Shown: piece after piece, positions 42,205 through 53,003 of the stretch
Layout of the letters: the number at the start of each line of letters is the position of its first letter
How positions within the stretch are numbered: position 1 is the stretch's first letter
From: Haematobia irritans
Taxonomy: Eukaryota > Arthropoda > Insecta > Diptera > Muscidae
Assembly (NCBI RefSeq): GCF_050003625.1
Contig: NC_134398.1
Coordinates: forward strand, 90,347,832 to 90,411,831
Reading direction: 5' to 3'
Length of the DNA: 64,000 nt
Notes under the pieces: model-generated
What the model was told of the DNA's origin: nothing
The model's input: only the letters and a program-made list of their open reading frames with translations
Databases searched by the model: none
Program-made: the position numbers and the translations under genes

Positions 42205-44968
42205 ATGAACAGTTTGTATGATAGTTCATCCAAAGATGTAACGGGCAATATGGTTCGGATTTTAGGCAAGCAGAAGAACTGCTTAACTATTTGCCATATT
42301 AATGCTCAGAGCCTTAACAACAAACTTGATGAATTTGGTTTTGTCTTTAATAATTCCGGGATTGATATCGTGTGTGTGTCGGAAACTTGGTTTCGTTCGA
42401 CGACACCTGATTCTATTGTGAGTCTTAACGGTTATAGGGTCTATAGAGCTGATAGGTCCAGTAGAGGTGGTGGTGCTGCAATTTACGTCAGGGACTATTT
42501 GCGGTCTAGACTGCGCCAACGGTCTGAAGTAGGTGGGACGTTGGAATATGTATTTGTTGAGATTGAATCCACTGACGCGAAAATTCTAGTGGGATGCGTA
42601 TATAGACCTAACAATCATGTAGATATGGTTAATTTCTTTGATATGTTGGAAAACCTAACTCGCTTACAACGATATTGTGATTTCTGGTGATTTCAATTCA
42701 AATATTATGGTCGATAGTAATATTTCATCACCCATGTTATCATTGGGTCTTTTGCCAACAAATTCATCACTTCCTACACATCACACACATTCTAGTAGTA
42801 GCCTAATTGACCTGTTTTTTGTTAGTGAGCTAAGCAATGTTTTACTGTATGACCAAGTTTCTGCTTCTTGTTTCTCTAAACATGACTTAATATTCTTATG
42901 TTATAGTTTTAATTTTCATAGGAAACGATCTACATTTTCCTTTAGAGATTTCAGGAACCTCGACTATACGTACTTAGAGACATTGGCTTCGCAAATTGAG
43001 TGGGACTTGTTTTACAATATGGACTCCGTTGACGAACAACTTACCTTCTTGGAGAATAATGTGAGACATCTTCAGGACCTCACTATCCCCTTAAGGACGA
43101 GGAATGTTAAATCTAGCTCCAAGCCCTGGTTCGACGAGGAGGTGCGTCTAGCAATGTCGGAGCGCGACAGGGCATACTCCAGATGGAAGCGATTTAAGAT
43201 CCCTGCTTTGAAAGACGACTTTCGCGAGAAGAGAAAGCATGCGAACGTTGCTATAAAACGCGCCAAAAGGGATTACTTTTATCACAAATTCTCGTCAGCT
43301 TTAGGGTCTAAAAAGGCATGGAATATTATACGGTCTATTGGTATTGGGAAAACTTTTGGTTGTAATGACAACGTCGATGTTGACGAATTGAACATGAAAT
43401 TTGTTGATATTCCTGTCGTTCCAAGAGTGGACAACTTTTACAACTTCGACGTTGATATCACGGACTTTGGAAGTAATATCGATGGATTTCAGTTTTCCTA
43501 TGTCGATTTCGCTGATGTGATTTTTAGCATCTCATCTGTGAAATCGAATTCTGTTGGCCACGATGGTATTGATCCGCGGTTTTTGAAGATTTTATTACCA
43601 CTTCTACTGCCCTATATAACCAGTCTTTTCAACAGAATTATAACGACTAGCACTTTTCCTTCTACATGGAAACATAGTAAGGTTATCCCTATACCGAAAA
43701 GTGGCGGTGAATACCGCCCAATCTCCATTTTGTGTTTTCTTTCCAAGGCTTTCGAGAAGATAATCCACAGGCAGTTATCTGATTATCTTTCTAACGGTTC
43801 GATGTTTTGCATCACCACCTTGGCAGACGTATCTGAGGATATAAGACTCAACTTGGAGAGGAATGATGTTACTTGCCTGGTCCTTCTCGATCACTCTAAG
43901 GCCTTCGATTCGGTCGATCACAACATATTGTGTGCTAAATTGATAAATATATTTAATTTTTCGTCGTCCGCAACACGTCTCGTTTGGTCTTATTTATGTC
44001 ATCGTTCACAATCTGTTAGTGTAAATGGTTTATTGTCAAATTCTTTGTTCGTTAACAGAGGTGTCCCACAGGGGTCAATTTTGGGCCAACTGCTCTTCTC
44101 TATCTATTCTAACGACCTTCCTCGTCATGTCTCATACACCAAGGTGCATTTATATGCCGACGACGTACAGGTGTATATCTCACGTCCCTTATCCGAGCTC
44201 GATAATTGTGTTCGCAGGTTGAACCATGACCTGTCGAGAATTCATACCTGGGCGAGTACTAACGGTCTTTGCTTAAACCCATTGAAATCGAAGTGTCTTA
44301 TCATAGGTAAGAGAAGATCGGATCCGATCCGATATAATGTTGATGTAAGGATCAATAACATCAGTATATCGCTTGTAAAGTCGGCAAAGAATCTTGGGGT
44401 TATTTTGAATGATACTCTGACATGGTCGAATCATATTTGCTACGCTATAGGGCAAAGCTATGCGAAACTACGAACACTCTGGTCAACGCATTCTTATACT
44501 CCCCTGGGAATTAGATGTCTTTTAGCTAAGACTTACATTTTACCGGGACTACTGTATGGTACGGAATTATTCGCTAGCTGTGATTCTGCAAGTCGAAGAA
44601 GACTGAATGTTCTTTTTAATAGTGTAACGCGCTATATTTTCGGTTTGAATAGTCGGGATTCCGTTTCCCAATATGCACGGAGATTATATGGTGTATCTTT
44701 TGATGGTTTGATGTCAATCAGGAGCCTTCTCTTTCTCCACAAAATTGTTTACTCCGGTGCACCTGAGTATTTATTTGAGAGACTTCGTTTCACTCGCTCT
44801 AGTAGGGGTAAGAAAATTATACCATTAGTGCAACGCAGCCTTGTTTCCGACTGGCAATTCTTCATATCGACCGTTCGCCTTTGGAACTCTCTACCTATCA
44901 ATATTCAAACTGTTAGTGACACCAATAAATTTAAGGCGAAATTGTTTAATCACTTCGCTATCTCCTGA
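42205..44968 (+). pseudogene. CR1-like ORF2: endonuclease and RT
   Basis: ATG at 42205. Endonuclease: CHINAQSLNNKLDEF, DIVCVSETWF, YRADRSSRGGGAAIYV; then a one-base frameshift just before VISGDFNSNI (about 42670) and SKHDLIFL (His). RT from about 43560: GHDGIDPRFL, SKVIPIPKSGGEYRPISIL, LDHSKAFDSVDHN (first Asp), GVPQGSILG, VHLYADDVQVY (YADD), then the thumb and C-terminus to TGA at 44966-44968. A deletion after QLSDYL (near 43800) removes the segment before TTLADVSEDI. Otherwise open for 763 codons. Confidence 0.9.
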
Positions 44969-45881
44969 ACGTCTTTGAATCTTTAATTTGTTTATTGAAT
45001 GTTGTGTATTTTACCATTTTTAATATTTTCATAATCATGATAGTAAACATATAGTTTAATTGTTAATCTCTATCTCTTTAAAATTTTCATTTCTGTACAC
45101 TGTTAGAAAAATATGTTTTTCATATGTTCCGATATAAACAAAATGTGTTTCGGGCACGATTTTAAACCACAATATATTTAAGTGCGAACATGTAATTTTC
45201 CTAAACTAACACTAAATGTTTGGGACATCTATGTTAATATGTTAGAATATATTATGTTTGGGGCATGAATGTTTCATAAAAATCATATGTGTGAATACAA
45301 ACATATATAAATTTACAAATTTCAACTAAACATACATATGTTGTGATATTTTATTCAAAGCGACAGAGAGAGTATAGAGAGAAATAGAGATGGAAACCGG
45401 GAGAGTTGACTAAAGATTTCAATATAACACAGCAAAAGAGTCAAAAGAGAACAATTTCTGTGAAACCGCTTGTATGTTGTTTCGGAAAACTGTTTTATGA
45501 TAAGGCCCAAAATTTGATATGTTTAAGTCTAAATATTATTTAATTTGAATAAAGAGAATATACATTCTGAACCAAGAGAATAGACATTTGAAAAACAAAC
45601 AGCTTATGTTTTCGCCTTGAGAGCAGCATTTTATGTATGTGTGGACATGTGTTTTGTTTATCATTTTGGCATTATTTTTTTCTTGGTTCGTTAAAAGAAA
45701 TCAGGGGTCTTCATAAAACAAACGAAAGGGCACTATACTCTTTTTAGAGTTGGGACGGTAAAATGAAATAAGGAGGAAATAGTGAAAAATTACACAGTAA
45801 AATGTAAAAAAACAAAGTTTAGTTTCTCTTTATTAAAAAGTAGTCCACGAGGAGTTGACGGACACCATCAAATATAAAAGC

Positions 45882-45976
45882 GGGCATTAAGTTCGACTTT
45901 TACAGCTAAAACAATTTAAAAAGTTTATTTTCTTTAAAATGAATTATTAAAGAAAAATAAAAGGAATTTTAGAGCG
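45882..45976 (+). repeat. Fragment of the 36080-type MITE
   Basis: GCGGGCATTAAGTTCGA, ACAGCTAAA and CTTTAAAATGAATTATTAAA match the 36080-36311 MITE with changes; one end is missing. Confidence 0.75.
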
Positions 45977-46320
45977 ATGGTGTTAAATGCTAGTAAAAAA
46001 CTGTTCACTCCTAAATAAATTTATGTTTATATTATAAAATTATGTATGTATGTTTATACTCGACTCCACGTTCTTCTTTTGTTAGTTTTTGAATTCCTTC
46101 CAAATTTTAAAGTTTTGTACAAAAACAGTTTTTTATTACAAGATTGTTATTTTTGCAATAAAAAATAATATTTTATCCAAAAATCATTCAATTTCGTTTA
46201 TATCAAGCACTGTTACTGACTATAAATCTTTAATAACGCACATTTCGATGTTTCATTAAAAAAAATTAATATAGTATAAATATAAATGTGTAAATTAAAA
46301 AAAAAAAACAAAAAAAAAAT

Positions 46321-46395
46321 GTTCGGTCGGAGCAGGGATTGAACCCACGACCCTTTGCATGCAAGGCAGACATGCTAACCACTGCTCCACGTGGC
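46321..46395 (-). ncRNA. tRNA-like SINE head followed by a T-run
   Basis: On the minus strand GGAGCAGTGGTTAGCATG (A box region), CTTGCATGC at the anticodon position and GGGTTCAATCCC (B box), then GACCGAACA and a run of ten T, a pol III stop. About 80 percent like the head of the SINE at 33493. The acceptor stem does not pair, so it is not a working tRNA gene. No SINE body follows. Confidence 0.72.
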
Positions 46396-46507
46396 AAACA
46401 AATGTATGTTTCTGTTAAATAATGTTATGTTTGCATGGGCTCGTGGGCGCTGCAAACTATGCTATATAAATGTAACTTAAAACGATAATTATCTACTGGT
46501 GACTATA

Positions 46508-46582
46508 ACAGCTACGTAGCCCAGTGGATAGTGTGTTGGCTTACAAACTGTATGGTCCTCGGTTCGATTCTCCGTGCAGGCG
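46508..46582 (+). ncRNA. Second tRNA-like sequence
   Basis: GTAGCCCAGTGGATAGTG (A box) and GGTTCGATTCTC (B box) with TGGCTTACAAAC between, followed by an A-rich stretch. It is a different tRNA type from the head at 46321 and on the other strand. Stems pair poorly, so a SINE head or tRNA pseudogene is likelier than a tRNA gene. Confidence 0.6.
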
Positions 46583-47594
46583 AAAGGTAAAATTTAAAAA
46601 AATTATAAAAGTGAATAATTTCTTCAACATTATTTGTATTACAGAGAAAGGTGCCAATAACTAAAAAATTTCGTGGAAGTGAAAATTACGAGTATGTTAG
46701 GGAATGAGCACAATCGTGTTTGGGAAAAATTCTTCCAAGCATATAATATTTTTGGCTCAAAATGCTTCCAAACATATAATATGTTCACATAAAACAAACA
46801 TATTAATGTTTCGGCAGTATCCAATAATATATGTGCTTCCTGCAAAATATGTTTGGGACATATGTTAAAGAAGCGATTTTTTTTTAGGGTGTAATATTTA
46901 TTTATTTATTTATTTTTTTTTTTATGATTGTACCTATGTCGGTTAACTTAAATTATCTTTAATTTCATTGATATCTTATACGTTCTTATTCAATCAGTTC
47001 TGAAGTTTCCTTTACTTTGTTTGCTTCATCTTTTTTTGTTAGTCACTTTAACTTCTGTTTTTTAACTTCGAAATTATGTTATTAGTATTATTTTCCAACT
47101 ACTTTTAAGTTTTTTTTTTTTATGCAATTATACAAACATCGGATAATCTTTCCTGTACTCTAATTATAAGAATCTACTATTCTTGTTGTACAGGTCTTTA
47201 AAATAAATAAATCAAATCAACAAAAATCAATTTGAAATGTTTGAATACCAATCAAACTCAAACATATATTGGAGAACATACAAAAGCTGTTATTTTGTTT
47301 TGTTCTCATAAGTGTTGCGCTCTTAGTCGATTGCTATAGTGTAGTGACTAATCGGGCACTTCTCGTACTATCGTGTTATCGGTTATCGATCGTCATTTGA
47401 ATTCTTAAGGGGGCTGTACACTACGTGTACTACCCACATTATAATTCAAGTTGAATGAAAAGGTTTGAATATTTCCCGGTTTGAGTCGGGACTTGAATTA
47501 ATACTCGTTACACTTTGAAATTTTTACGCTCTCACACTGAGAGAAATTATTCGATCGTTGAGATATATGGTTAATTTTGAATATTTATTTGACA

Positions 47595-47990
47595 GGTATT
47601 TATTATTATTATTGATTTATTTATACTTTTGTTTATTATTATTATAATTTTTTGTGTCAAGCGTTCGGGGGTAATATTTTGTGCGCCCTACATTCAGTAT
47701 TTGCGGTTTCTGGAAACGTTTGATCTTTTTGTCGGATTTTCGCGAGTTTGTGGCCTCGAATTAGTTTTTATAACTCGCGATAAGGTGCGTTTTGATATTT
47801 TGGCTACGGATTGATTTATTGATAGCGAGAATTTTGTTTTTTATTTTGGTCGGAATTTGATTTACTTCTGCGGATTTTGCTATTTTTATTGAACGGAACC
47901 TTGTTTTGAGTTTGGTAATTTTATTGGCCGTTGCTTCTTGGCTATATTGTAATTTCGTATTTGGTTACATTCTTCAATTGGGTAGTTGAA
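47595..47990 (+). other. Leader of the roo-like element
   Basis: About 400 bp, T/A-rich with (TTA)n near 47600, no coding. A gag start (ATGTCTGTCTCTCCC at 48003) follows. Confidence 0.4.
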
Positions 47991-48002
47991 CCTAAAGTTA
48001 GG

Positions 48003-48350
48003 ATGTCTGTCTCTCCCTTTGATCGCTTTATTCGCGTTTCGGACGCTATTATTAAATTGTCCAAGACAATATTCGTGTGCGAAATGTAATTCGAGACATC
48101 ATTCGCTATTGCATCGTGATTCTACGCCGTCTAATAACGCGACTTCGGCGACGGGTTCGACCAACACATTGTCGAGTTCAGCGGCTAGTTTTCAACCGAG
48201 AACTACGCCTTCGGTTGATCAGCCGCAACCTTCTACCTCGTCGGCATGCCTACCTCGCCAGGCATTTCATACGACGTAAAATAAGGCCGTGCTGTTGGGA
48301 ACTGCGATGATTAATATCATGCACGATGGGGTTCATATCCGGCACGCGCT
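48003..48350 (+). pseudogene. gag: roo-like gag remnant with zinc knuckle
   Basis: The start (MSVSPFDRFIRV.DAIIKL) is followed at once by the C-terminal knuckle (SCAKCNSRHHSLLHRDS) and a Ser/Thr/Pro-rich tail (ATSATGSTNTLSSSAASFQ). Most of Gag, including DUF1759, is therefore deleted between about 48060 and 48075. A stop at 48277-48279 and a frameshift near 48340 separate it from the protease, although VLLGTAMINI (protease lead-in) is readable between. Confidence 0.7.
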
Positions 48351-49025
48351 TTGATCGACCCCGCTTCAGAATCTTCGTTTCTGACGGAACGCTTTCGAAA
48401 TCGGGTGAAACTACCGGTTCACGCGGCTAATGTTACAATTTCGGGGGTAAATAGCGCAATTTCGGCCAAATCGAGTAAAGTGTGTAATTTGAAAATCGGA
48501 TCGCCACTCAAAGCGTCGGTTTTGTTGGAAACGACGGCTATAGTGCTCCAATCTATATCCGGGAATTTCCCTTCTTTTACGGTTTCGCAGGAAGTGTTAT
48601 CTCAAATTCCAGATATTCGTTTAGCCGATCCGAATCTTTTCGTGTCGAGACCGGTCGACATTCTACTAGGTGCGGATTTGTATCCGAGATTACTCTTGGA
48701 AGGTTGCGTGCAGATTGTGGCTCAATCATTGATAGCACAAAACAGTGTCTTCGGCTGGTTAGTAACAGGTCCGATTTCTACATCTCAAATTCAAACGTTT
48801 ACTACGACTATCGCGGTTGATGAAGAGGGAAGTTTAGATAGGACGCTTTTACGGTTTTGGGAGTTGGAGGAAACACCACGTAAAGGGATTTTGTCCCTCT
48901 CCGATAAGTTCTGTGGGGAAAATTATGTTCGGATAACGCGCAGAGATTCGGAAGGTAGATATATAGTTACACTGCCGCTAAAAGTCCTTGTGGATATTTG
49001 GGTGAGTCCCGAACAACTGTTTTGA
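48351..49025 (+). pseudogene. pol: roo-like protease (DUF1758) and RT start
   Basis: 224 codons: ALIDPASESSFLTERFRNRV, with DPA where classical retropepsins have DTG, as is typical of roo-type elements; ILLGADLYPRLLLEG; FGWLVTGPIS; then LRFWELEETP and RRDSEGRYIVTLPLK, leading to RT. It overlaps the next frame and ends in a shift near 49000. Confidence 0.8.
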
Positions 49026-49880
49026 AGCAATTTTATCGTAATCAATCGTCATTATTGAAAAGGCCGGACGTGAAATTAGTTTATGATAGTATTGTTAAAG
49101 AGTATTTGTATTTAGATCGCATGATACCAGTATCCGCCATTTCTTCAGGTGATACACTCTCGTGTTATCTCCCACATCATCCGGTCATTAACCTCGAGAA
49201 GAAGACTTCGAAACTTCGCGTCGTTTTTAATGCGTCCAATAAAACGTCCAACGGGAATAGTCTTAACGATATTCTTCACGTAGGTCCCACTTTGCAGCAG
49301 GACTTAGTCCTTCTTATTGTGCGATGGCGACTATTTAAATACGTGTTCAACTGCGATATTACACAAATGTATAGGCAGATTCGAGTGGACTCTTCTCATG
49401 CTCCGTTGCAGATAATTGTTTTTAGGGATTCTCCGACAAGGACAAACGGTGACCTTCGGTGTAAACTGTGCACCATATCTCGCGATACGGACACTGTTAC
49501 AGTTAGCTGAAGATACTGAGGAGGAGTTTCCGCTCGCGGCCGGTATTTTACGTAAATGTATGTACGTTGATGACGTTTTGACTGGAACTCATGACCTTGA
49601 AACCGCGATAATCGCTCGGGATCAATTAATCGCGGCGCTTGCGACGGCTAAATTTGAATTGCGTAATTTTAGATTCTCTGCCGTCGGAATATTTGGTTGA
49701 TGCTCAATTGCTGGCATTTGTCGAGGCTAGCAATTCGAAACCATAGGGTGTGAGATGGAATGCTCAATTGGATGCGTTCTACTTCGCGGTCGAGCCTATA
49801 GCGAAAAGGTGTGGATACACTAAACGGGAAGTGTTGTCGGCTATCGCGAAATTATTCGACCCTGTCGGTTGGTTAGATTA
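48998..49880 (+). pseudogene. pol: roo-like reverse transcriptase
   Basis: PHHPVINLEKKTSKLRVVFNAS, FNCDITQMYRQIRV (first Asp), then a frameshift near 49420 into TVTFGVNCAPYLAIRTL and CMYVDDVLTGTHDLETA (YVDD). A further shift near 49680 leads to LDAFYFAVEPIAKR and SAIAKLFDPVGW. Three frameshifts overall. Confidence 0.83.
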
Positions 49881-49882
49881 TC

Positions 49883-50774
49883 ATGCAGAAGATTTGGCTT
49901 GATCGCGTCGGCTGGGGTGAAGTACTGCCTTCGGCAACGGCCTCCGAGTGGGAAAAATTTGTAGATAGTTATCCGGATGTCAATTCGATAAATATTCCTC
50001 GGTGGATTCGTTACACACCGGGCACTTCGGCCGAGCTTCACGTATTTTCAGATGCCTCGATTAAGGCATACGCGGGGGTAGTATATATTCGAGTTTTGGC
50101 CCCGAATGGGGAAGATGTCGTCAATTTGCTATCGTGCAAAACGAAAGTTGCTCCATTGAAATCAGTTTCTTTGCCTCGTCTGGAGGTTTGCGGTGCAGTA
50201 TTGGCGTCTGAACTCGCGAGAACGGTCGTTCGAGAAATCGATATTGATTTTCGTCGAATTTATTGTTGGATTCGACTATTGTACTGGCCTGGTTAAAAAA
50301 GACGCCTTCGACTTGGACAATATTTGTCGCGAATAGGGTATGTCGCATTCAGGAGAACGTCGGTGGTACGAATTGGTATCATGTGAGGTCGGAGGATAAT
50401 CCTGCTGATCTTGGCAGCCGGGGTGTGTCCCCTTCGGATTTGGCCGCCTCTCGGATTTGGTGGCATGGGCCCCAGTGGCTATCGTGTAGTCAATCGGAAT
50501 AGCCGGTTCGTGACATTTCCTCTTTTGACACCGACGTAGAAATTCGGTCTGTGAAGGCACATGCTTCTTTCTTTAATTCATACGAGGATGTTCTCGATAG
50601 ATTTTCTTCTCTGGATAGAGCGTTGCGTGTTATCTCATATGTTATGAGATTCTTATATCGGACGCATCCCGCTCATAGGCGTGATTGTAGCTATGCGGAT
50701 CACAGTTTATCATCGTCTGAGATTAGGGCAACTAAAAGTCGCTTGATAGTTATTATGGTAATGAATATAAGGAC
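49883..50774 (+). pseudogene. pol: roo-like RNase H region
   Basis: ELHVFSDASIKAYAGVVYI, KSVSLPRLEVCGAVLASELA, then after a shift TIVLAWLKKTPSTWTIFVANRV and SEDNPADLGSRGV, the BEL RNase H-like domain. A TAG at about 50500 and another shift separate the linker SLDRALRVISYVMRFLYR (50551-50778). Confidence 0.82.
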
Positions 50775-51464
50775 TTGATGGATAGGTCTTCGTTAGGTAC
50801 TGGCAGTTCACTTGTTTCTTTGAACCCGTTCCTTGATGAAATGGGTGTTATGCGGATGCATGGTCGTTTGAGCCGCTCGCCTATTCTCTCGTATTCAGAG
50901 CGGCATCCCATAATTTTGCCCTATGGTTGTCGATTCACGAAATTTTTGGTGGAATTCGTTCATTTGATTTCCATTCATGGAGGAAATCAGTTGATGTTGC
51001 GCATTCTTCGTATAGAATACTGGATACCTCGTGTGGGAAATCTTATTCGATCGGTTATACATAGGTGTAAACCCTGTCTTTTGGAGAAGAAAGGCGTTTG
51101 TAGTCAGGTGATGGCTCCTCTTCCTCCGGAAAGAACTGTTCTCGACAGACCTTTTACTACGACTGGCGTAGACTATGCAGGCCCCTTTGAGGTGAAGTCG
51201 TTCACCGGGCGTTATTGTCGCATAACTAAAGGTTATGTTTGCGTTTTCGTGTGTTTTGCTACTAGGGCGATTCATTTGGAAGCGGTTTCCGACTTGTCGA
51301 CTGCCAGCTTTCTAACGGCATTTCATCGGTTTGTTGCTCGTAGGGGTTGTCCTGCAACCATTTTCTCGGACAATGGGACGAATTTTGTCGGTGCGTCTCG
51401 GGAGCTTGAACGAAATTTCCGGGATTTCATTAAGGGAAGCAGTGATGTCGTGTCCTCTACGTTT
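50775..51464 (+). pseudogene. pol: roo-like integrase, first part
   Basis: ATG-initiated frame through VMRMHGRLSRSPI, the zinc-binding LVEFVHLISIHGG...CKPCLLEKKG, and the core TGVDYAGPFEV (Asp), FSDNGTNFVGAS (Asp). At 51464 (GTTT) Gypsy C inserts; the last codons of the open frame are LTR. The Glu-containing part is at 58901 onward. Confidence 0.85.
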
Positions 51465-52011
51465 TGTAGTGTGATCATTCACACATCTCATTCATTTTGT
51501 TGTTGTACATAAAATTGCATGTTAACATTCTAAACATTTTTAACATACGCTGCATCTGCACTTAACATTGTTTTGTTTACTATGTTGATTCGTCGAAATA
51601 CTTTGGTATTCGATGACTGCATCAACATATGCATATATCCAACTGACCTATATATTATTGCCGTTCTTGTTACTCTTAAATAGAACATTGAACTAAGCAA
51701 GAATATGGGCAAATGGGTTCAAAGCAGAGCAATGCTGCGGAGTCAGCATAAATGCAATTGTAACGTAAAAAGTGAAAGTGAGAATGAGAAACACATGTGT
51801 GTAAGAATGTGTGTAATCCATGACTTATCATTGGTCAATCCATAAATGTAAATATGTATTGGTAAATTTAAGACTGAAAAATGTAAAATAGTTTTAAGAA
51901 GAAATGAGTATAAAAGAGGGACCTTGAGCCCACAATAAACAGAATCAATTTAGACACCAAATCATCAAAGTGTTTTAATATTCTCAAACACAAACCCATC
52001 AAATCATTACA
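51465..52011 (+). repeat. 5' LTR of Gypsy C
   Basis: 547 bp. TATAAAAG at 51909-51916 and AATAAA at 51934-51939 give a TATA box and a polyadenylation signal in the expected order. It pairs with 58102-58649. Confidence 0.95.
51909..51916 (+). promoter_or_regulatory. TATA box of Gypsy C LTR
   Basis: GAGTATAAAAGAGGG occurs in all three LTR copies (also near 58547 and 58799), about 100 bp before the LTR end. Confidence 0.7.
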
Positions 52012-52025
52012 TGGCGATCCTGCCA
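52012..52025 (+). other. Primer-binding site of Gypsy C
   Basis: TGGCGATCCTGCC starts at the base after the LTR. Its TGGCGA start resembles the arginine-tRNA sites of mdg1/412 elements, but I cannot fix the tRNA. Confidence 0.6.
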
Positions 52026-52631
52026 AATTAATGCGTCTTATCCGCATTTCAACATTGCGTTCTATTCGCATTAAATAAAAGCAATATATCTATGAACAAA
52101 TTCTTGCGTATAACAGCCGCAAAGAAAGAACAAAAAAAAATAATAAATAATAGTATATCATATCGATGGCGGATATACGTGGAAATTACGCAAAGAAAAG
52201 GCACTATTACTAAGGACGTTAAACGCAGATCCTCCACCCCCTTGGGATTTGGCAACAAATTACTGGTGTCGCATAGACGACATAGATTTCTTGTTGCGCC
52301 AATATCTCCAAAACAAAAAAAAAGAAAGAAATGTCTAATTCCCAATAATAATAAAAAAATATTAGTTAGTTTCACAAGGCTGCATTTAATTTGCAACCTA
52401 GCGGCTAGAAGGCATTGCTGCTCTTAGCCAAATTATCTTAATATAACAAAAAAGATAATAATTATTTAACAACCTGCCATACGTTGTAAAAATAAAAAAA
52501 ATAAAAAAAAATACATATATAATATCGTAATTATAATTTTCAAAATAATACTTATAGTATAATATATAAAAAAAGAGAAAAAGCCAGACAAAGTTTTACT
52601 GTATATTTTTTTTTAAAGAAAAAATTTTATC
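52026..52631 (+). other. Leader of Gypsy C, upstream part
   Basis: AT-rich with A-runs. Two overlapping short frames cross 52160-52350; one ends in PPPPWDLATNYW...DDIDFLLRQYL, which looks more protein-like than the 111-codon basic frame in the other phase. It has no clear ATG, so I do not call a gene. Confidence 0.4.
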
Positions 52632-52887
52632 ATGGGAAATGCCCAAACAAAAGTTACCGAAGTAATTCAGGCAAACACTAACGCTCCTAAAGCAGTATGT
52701 ATTAGCTCAAACAAAAGTTGCCGAAGTAATTCAGGCAAACACTAACGCTCCTAAAGCAGTATGCATTAGCTTTGAAATTATCATTATCATTGTAACTGCA
52801 ATAATAATAACTTTAATTGTACGTTATTTAAAAAAATATGTAAAAACGCAAATTAGAAGGCAGATAAGAACTAATGTACTTGGGTAA
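52632..52887 (+). pseudogene. Small membrane-protein frame in the Gypsy C leader, broken by a 64-bp duplication
   Basis: ATG at 52632 starts MGNAQTKV, where Gly2 and Thr6 fit an N-myristoylation signal. A 64-bp tandem duplication (copies from 52644 and 52708) shifts the frame to a stop after 38 codons. The other phase after the duplication carries a hydrophobic Ile-rich run of about 17 residues (52771-52820) followed by a basic Arg/Lys stretch and a stop at 52885-52887. The layout suggests a ~60-residue, lipid-anchored or single-pass membrane protein before the duplication. Function unknown; I do not recognise it. Confidence 0.6.
52644..52771 (+). repeat. 64-bp tandem duplication
   Basis: CAAACAAAAGTT(A/G)CCGAAG begins at 52644 and again at 52708; the two units differ at two sites (A/G, T/C). 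Confidence 0.92.
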
Positions 52888-53003
52888 TTTGTAATAATAA
52901 AATCAAAAAACAAAAATTACTATATGAGATTCAATTAAATTTTTAATGTATAAGTTGACAAAAAAAAATTTTTTTTTAATATACACAAATTCATAAACGG
53001 AGC

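Larger units (their letters stand above)
45098..46891 (+). mobile_element. Non-autonomous TIR transposon 'N1', complete copy
   Basis: 1794 bp, ends CACTGTTAGAAAAA and (inverted) CACCCTAAAAAAAAA, TA on both sides (45096-45097, 46892-46893). Outer 150-250 bp on each side are full of AACATAT/ATATGTT words. It shares 600 bp with 1-612 in opposite orientation. No transposase frame; the middle carries a MITE fragment and two tRNA-like heads. It interrupts the 3' UTR of the CR1-like LINE. Confidence 0.82.
40620..47212 (+). mobile_element. CR1-like LINE, nearly full length, with N1 in its 3' UTR
   Basis: 5' UTR, ORF1 (41070 on), ORF2 (42205-44968) and a 3' UTR that is split by N1 (45098-46891) and ends in AAATAAATAAAT at 47201-47212. 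RT text (PISILCFLSKAFEKI, LDHSKAFDSVDH, NRGVPQGSILG) belongs to the CR1/L2 side of LINEs. The exact 5' end is uncertain. ORF2 has one frameshift and one deletion, so the copy is probably inactive. Confidence 0.85.

Noticed and set aside
46321..46395. Functional tRNA gene
   Set aside because: A and B boxes are present but the acceptor stem does not pair and the sequence matches the SINE head.
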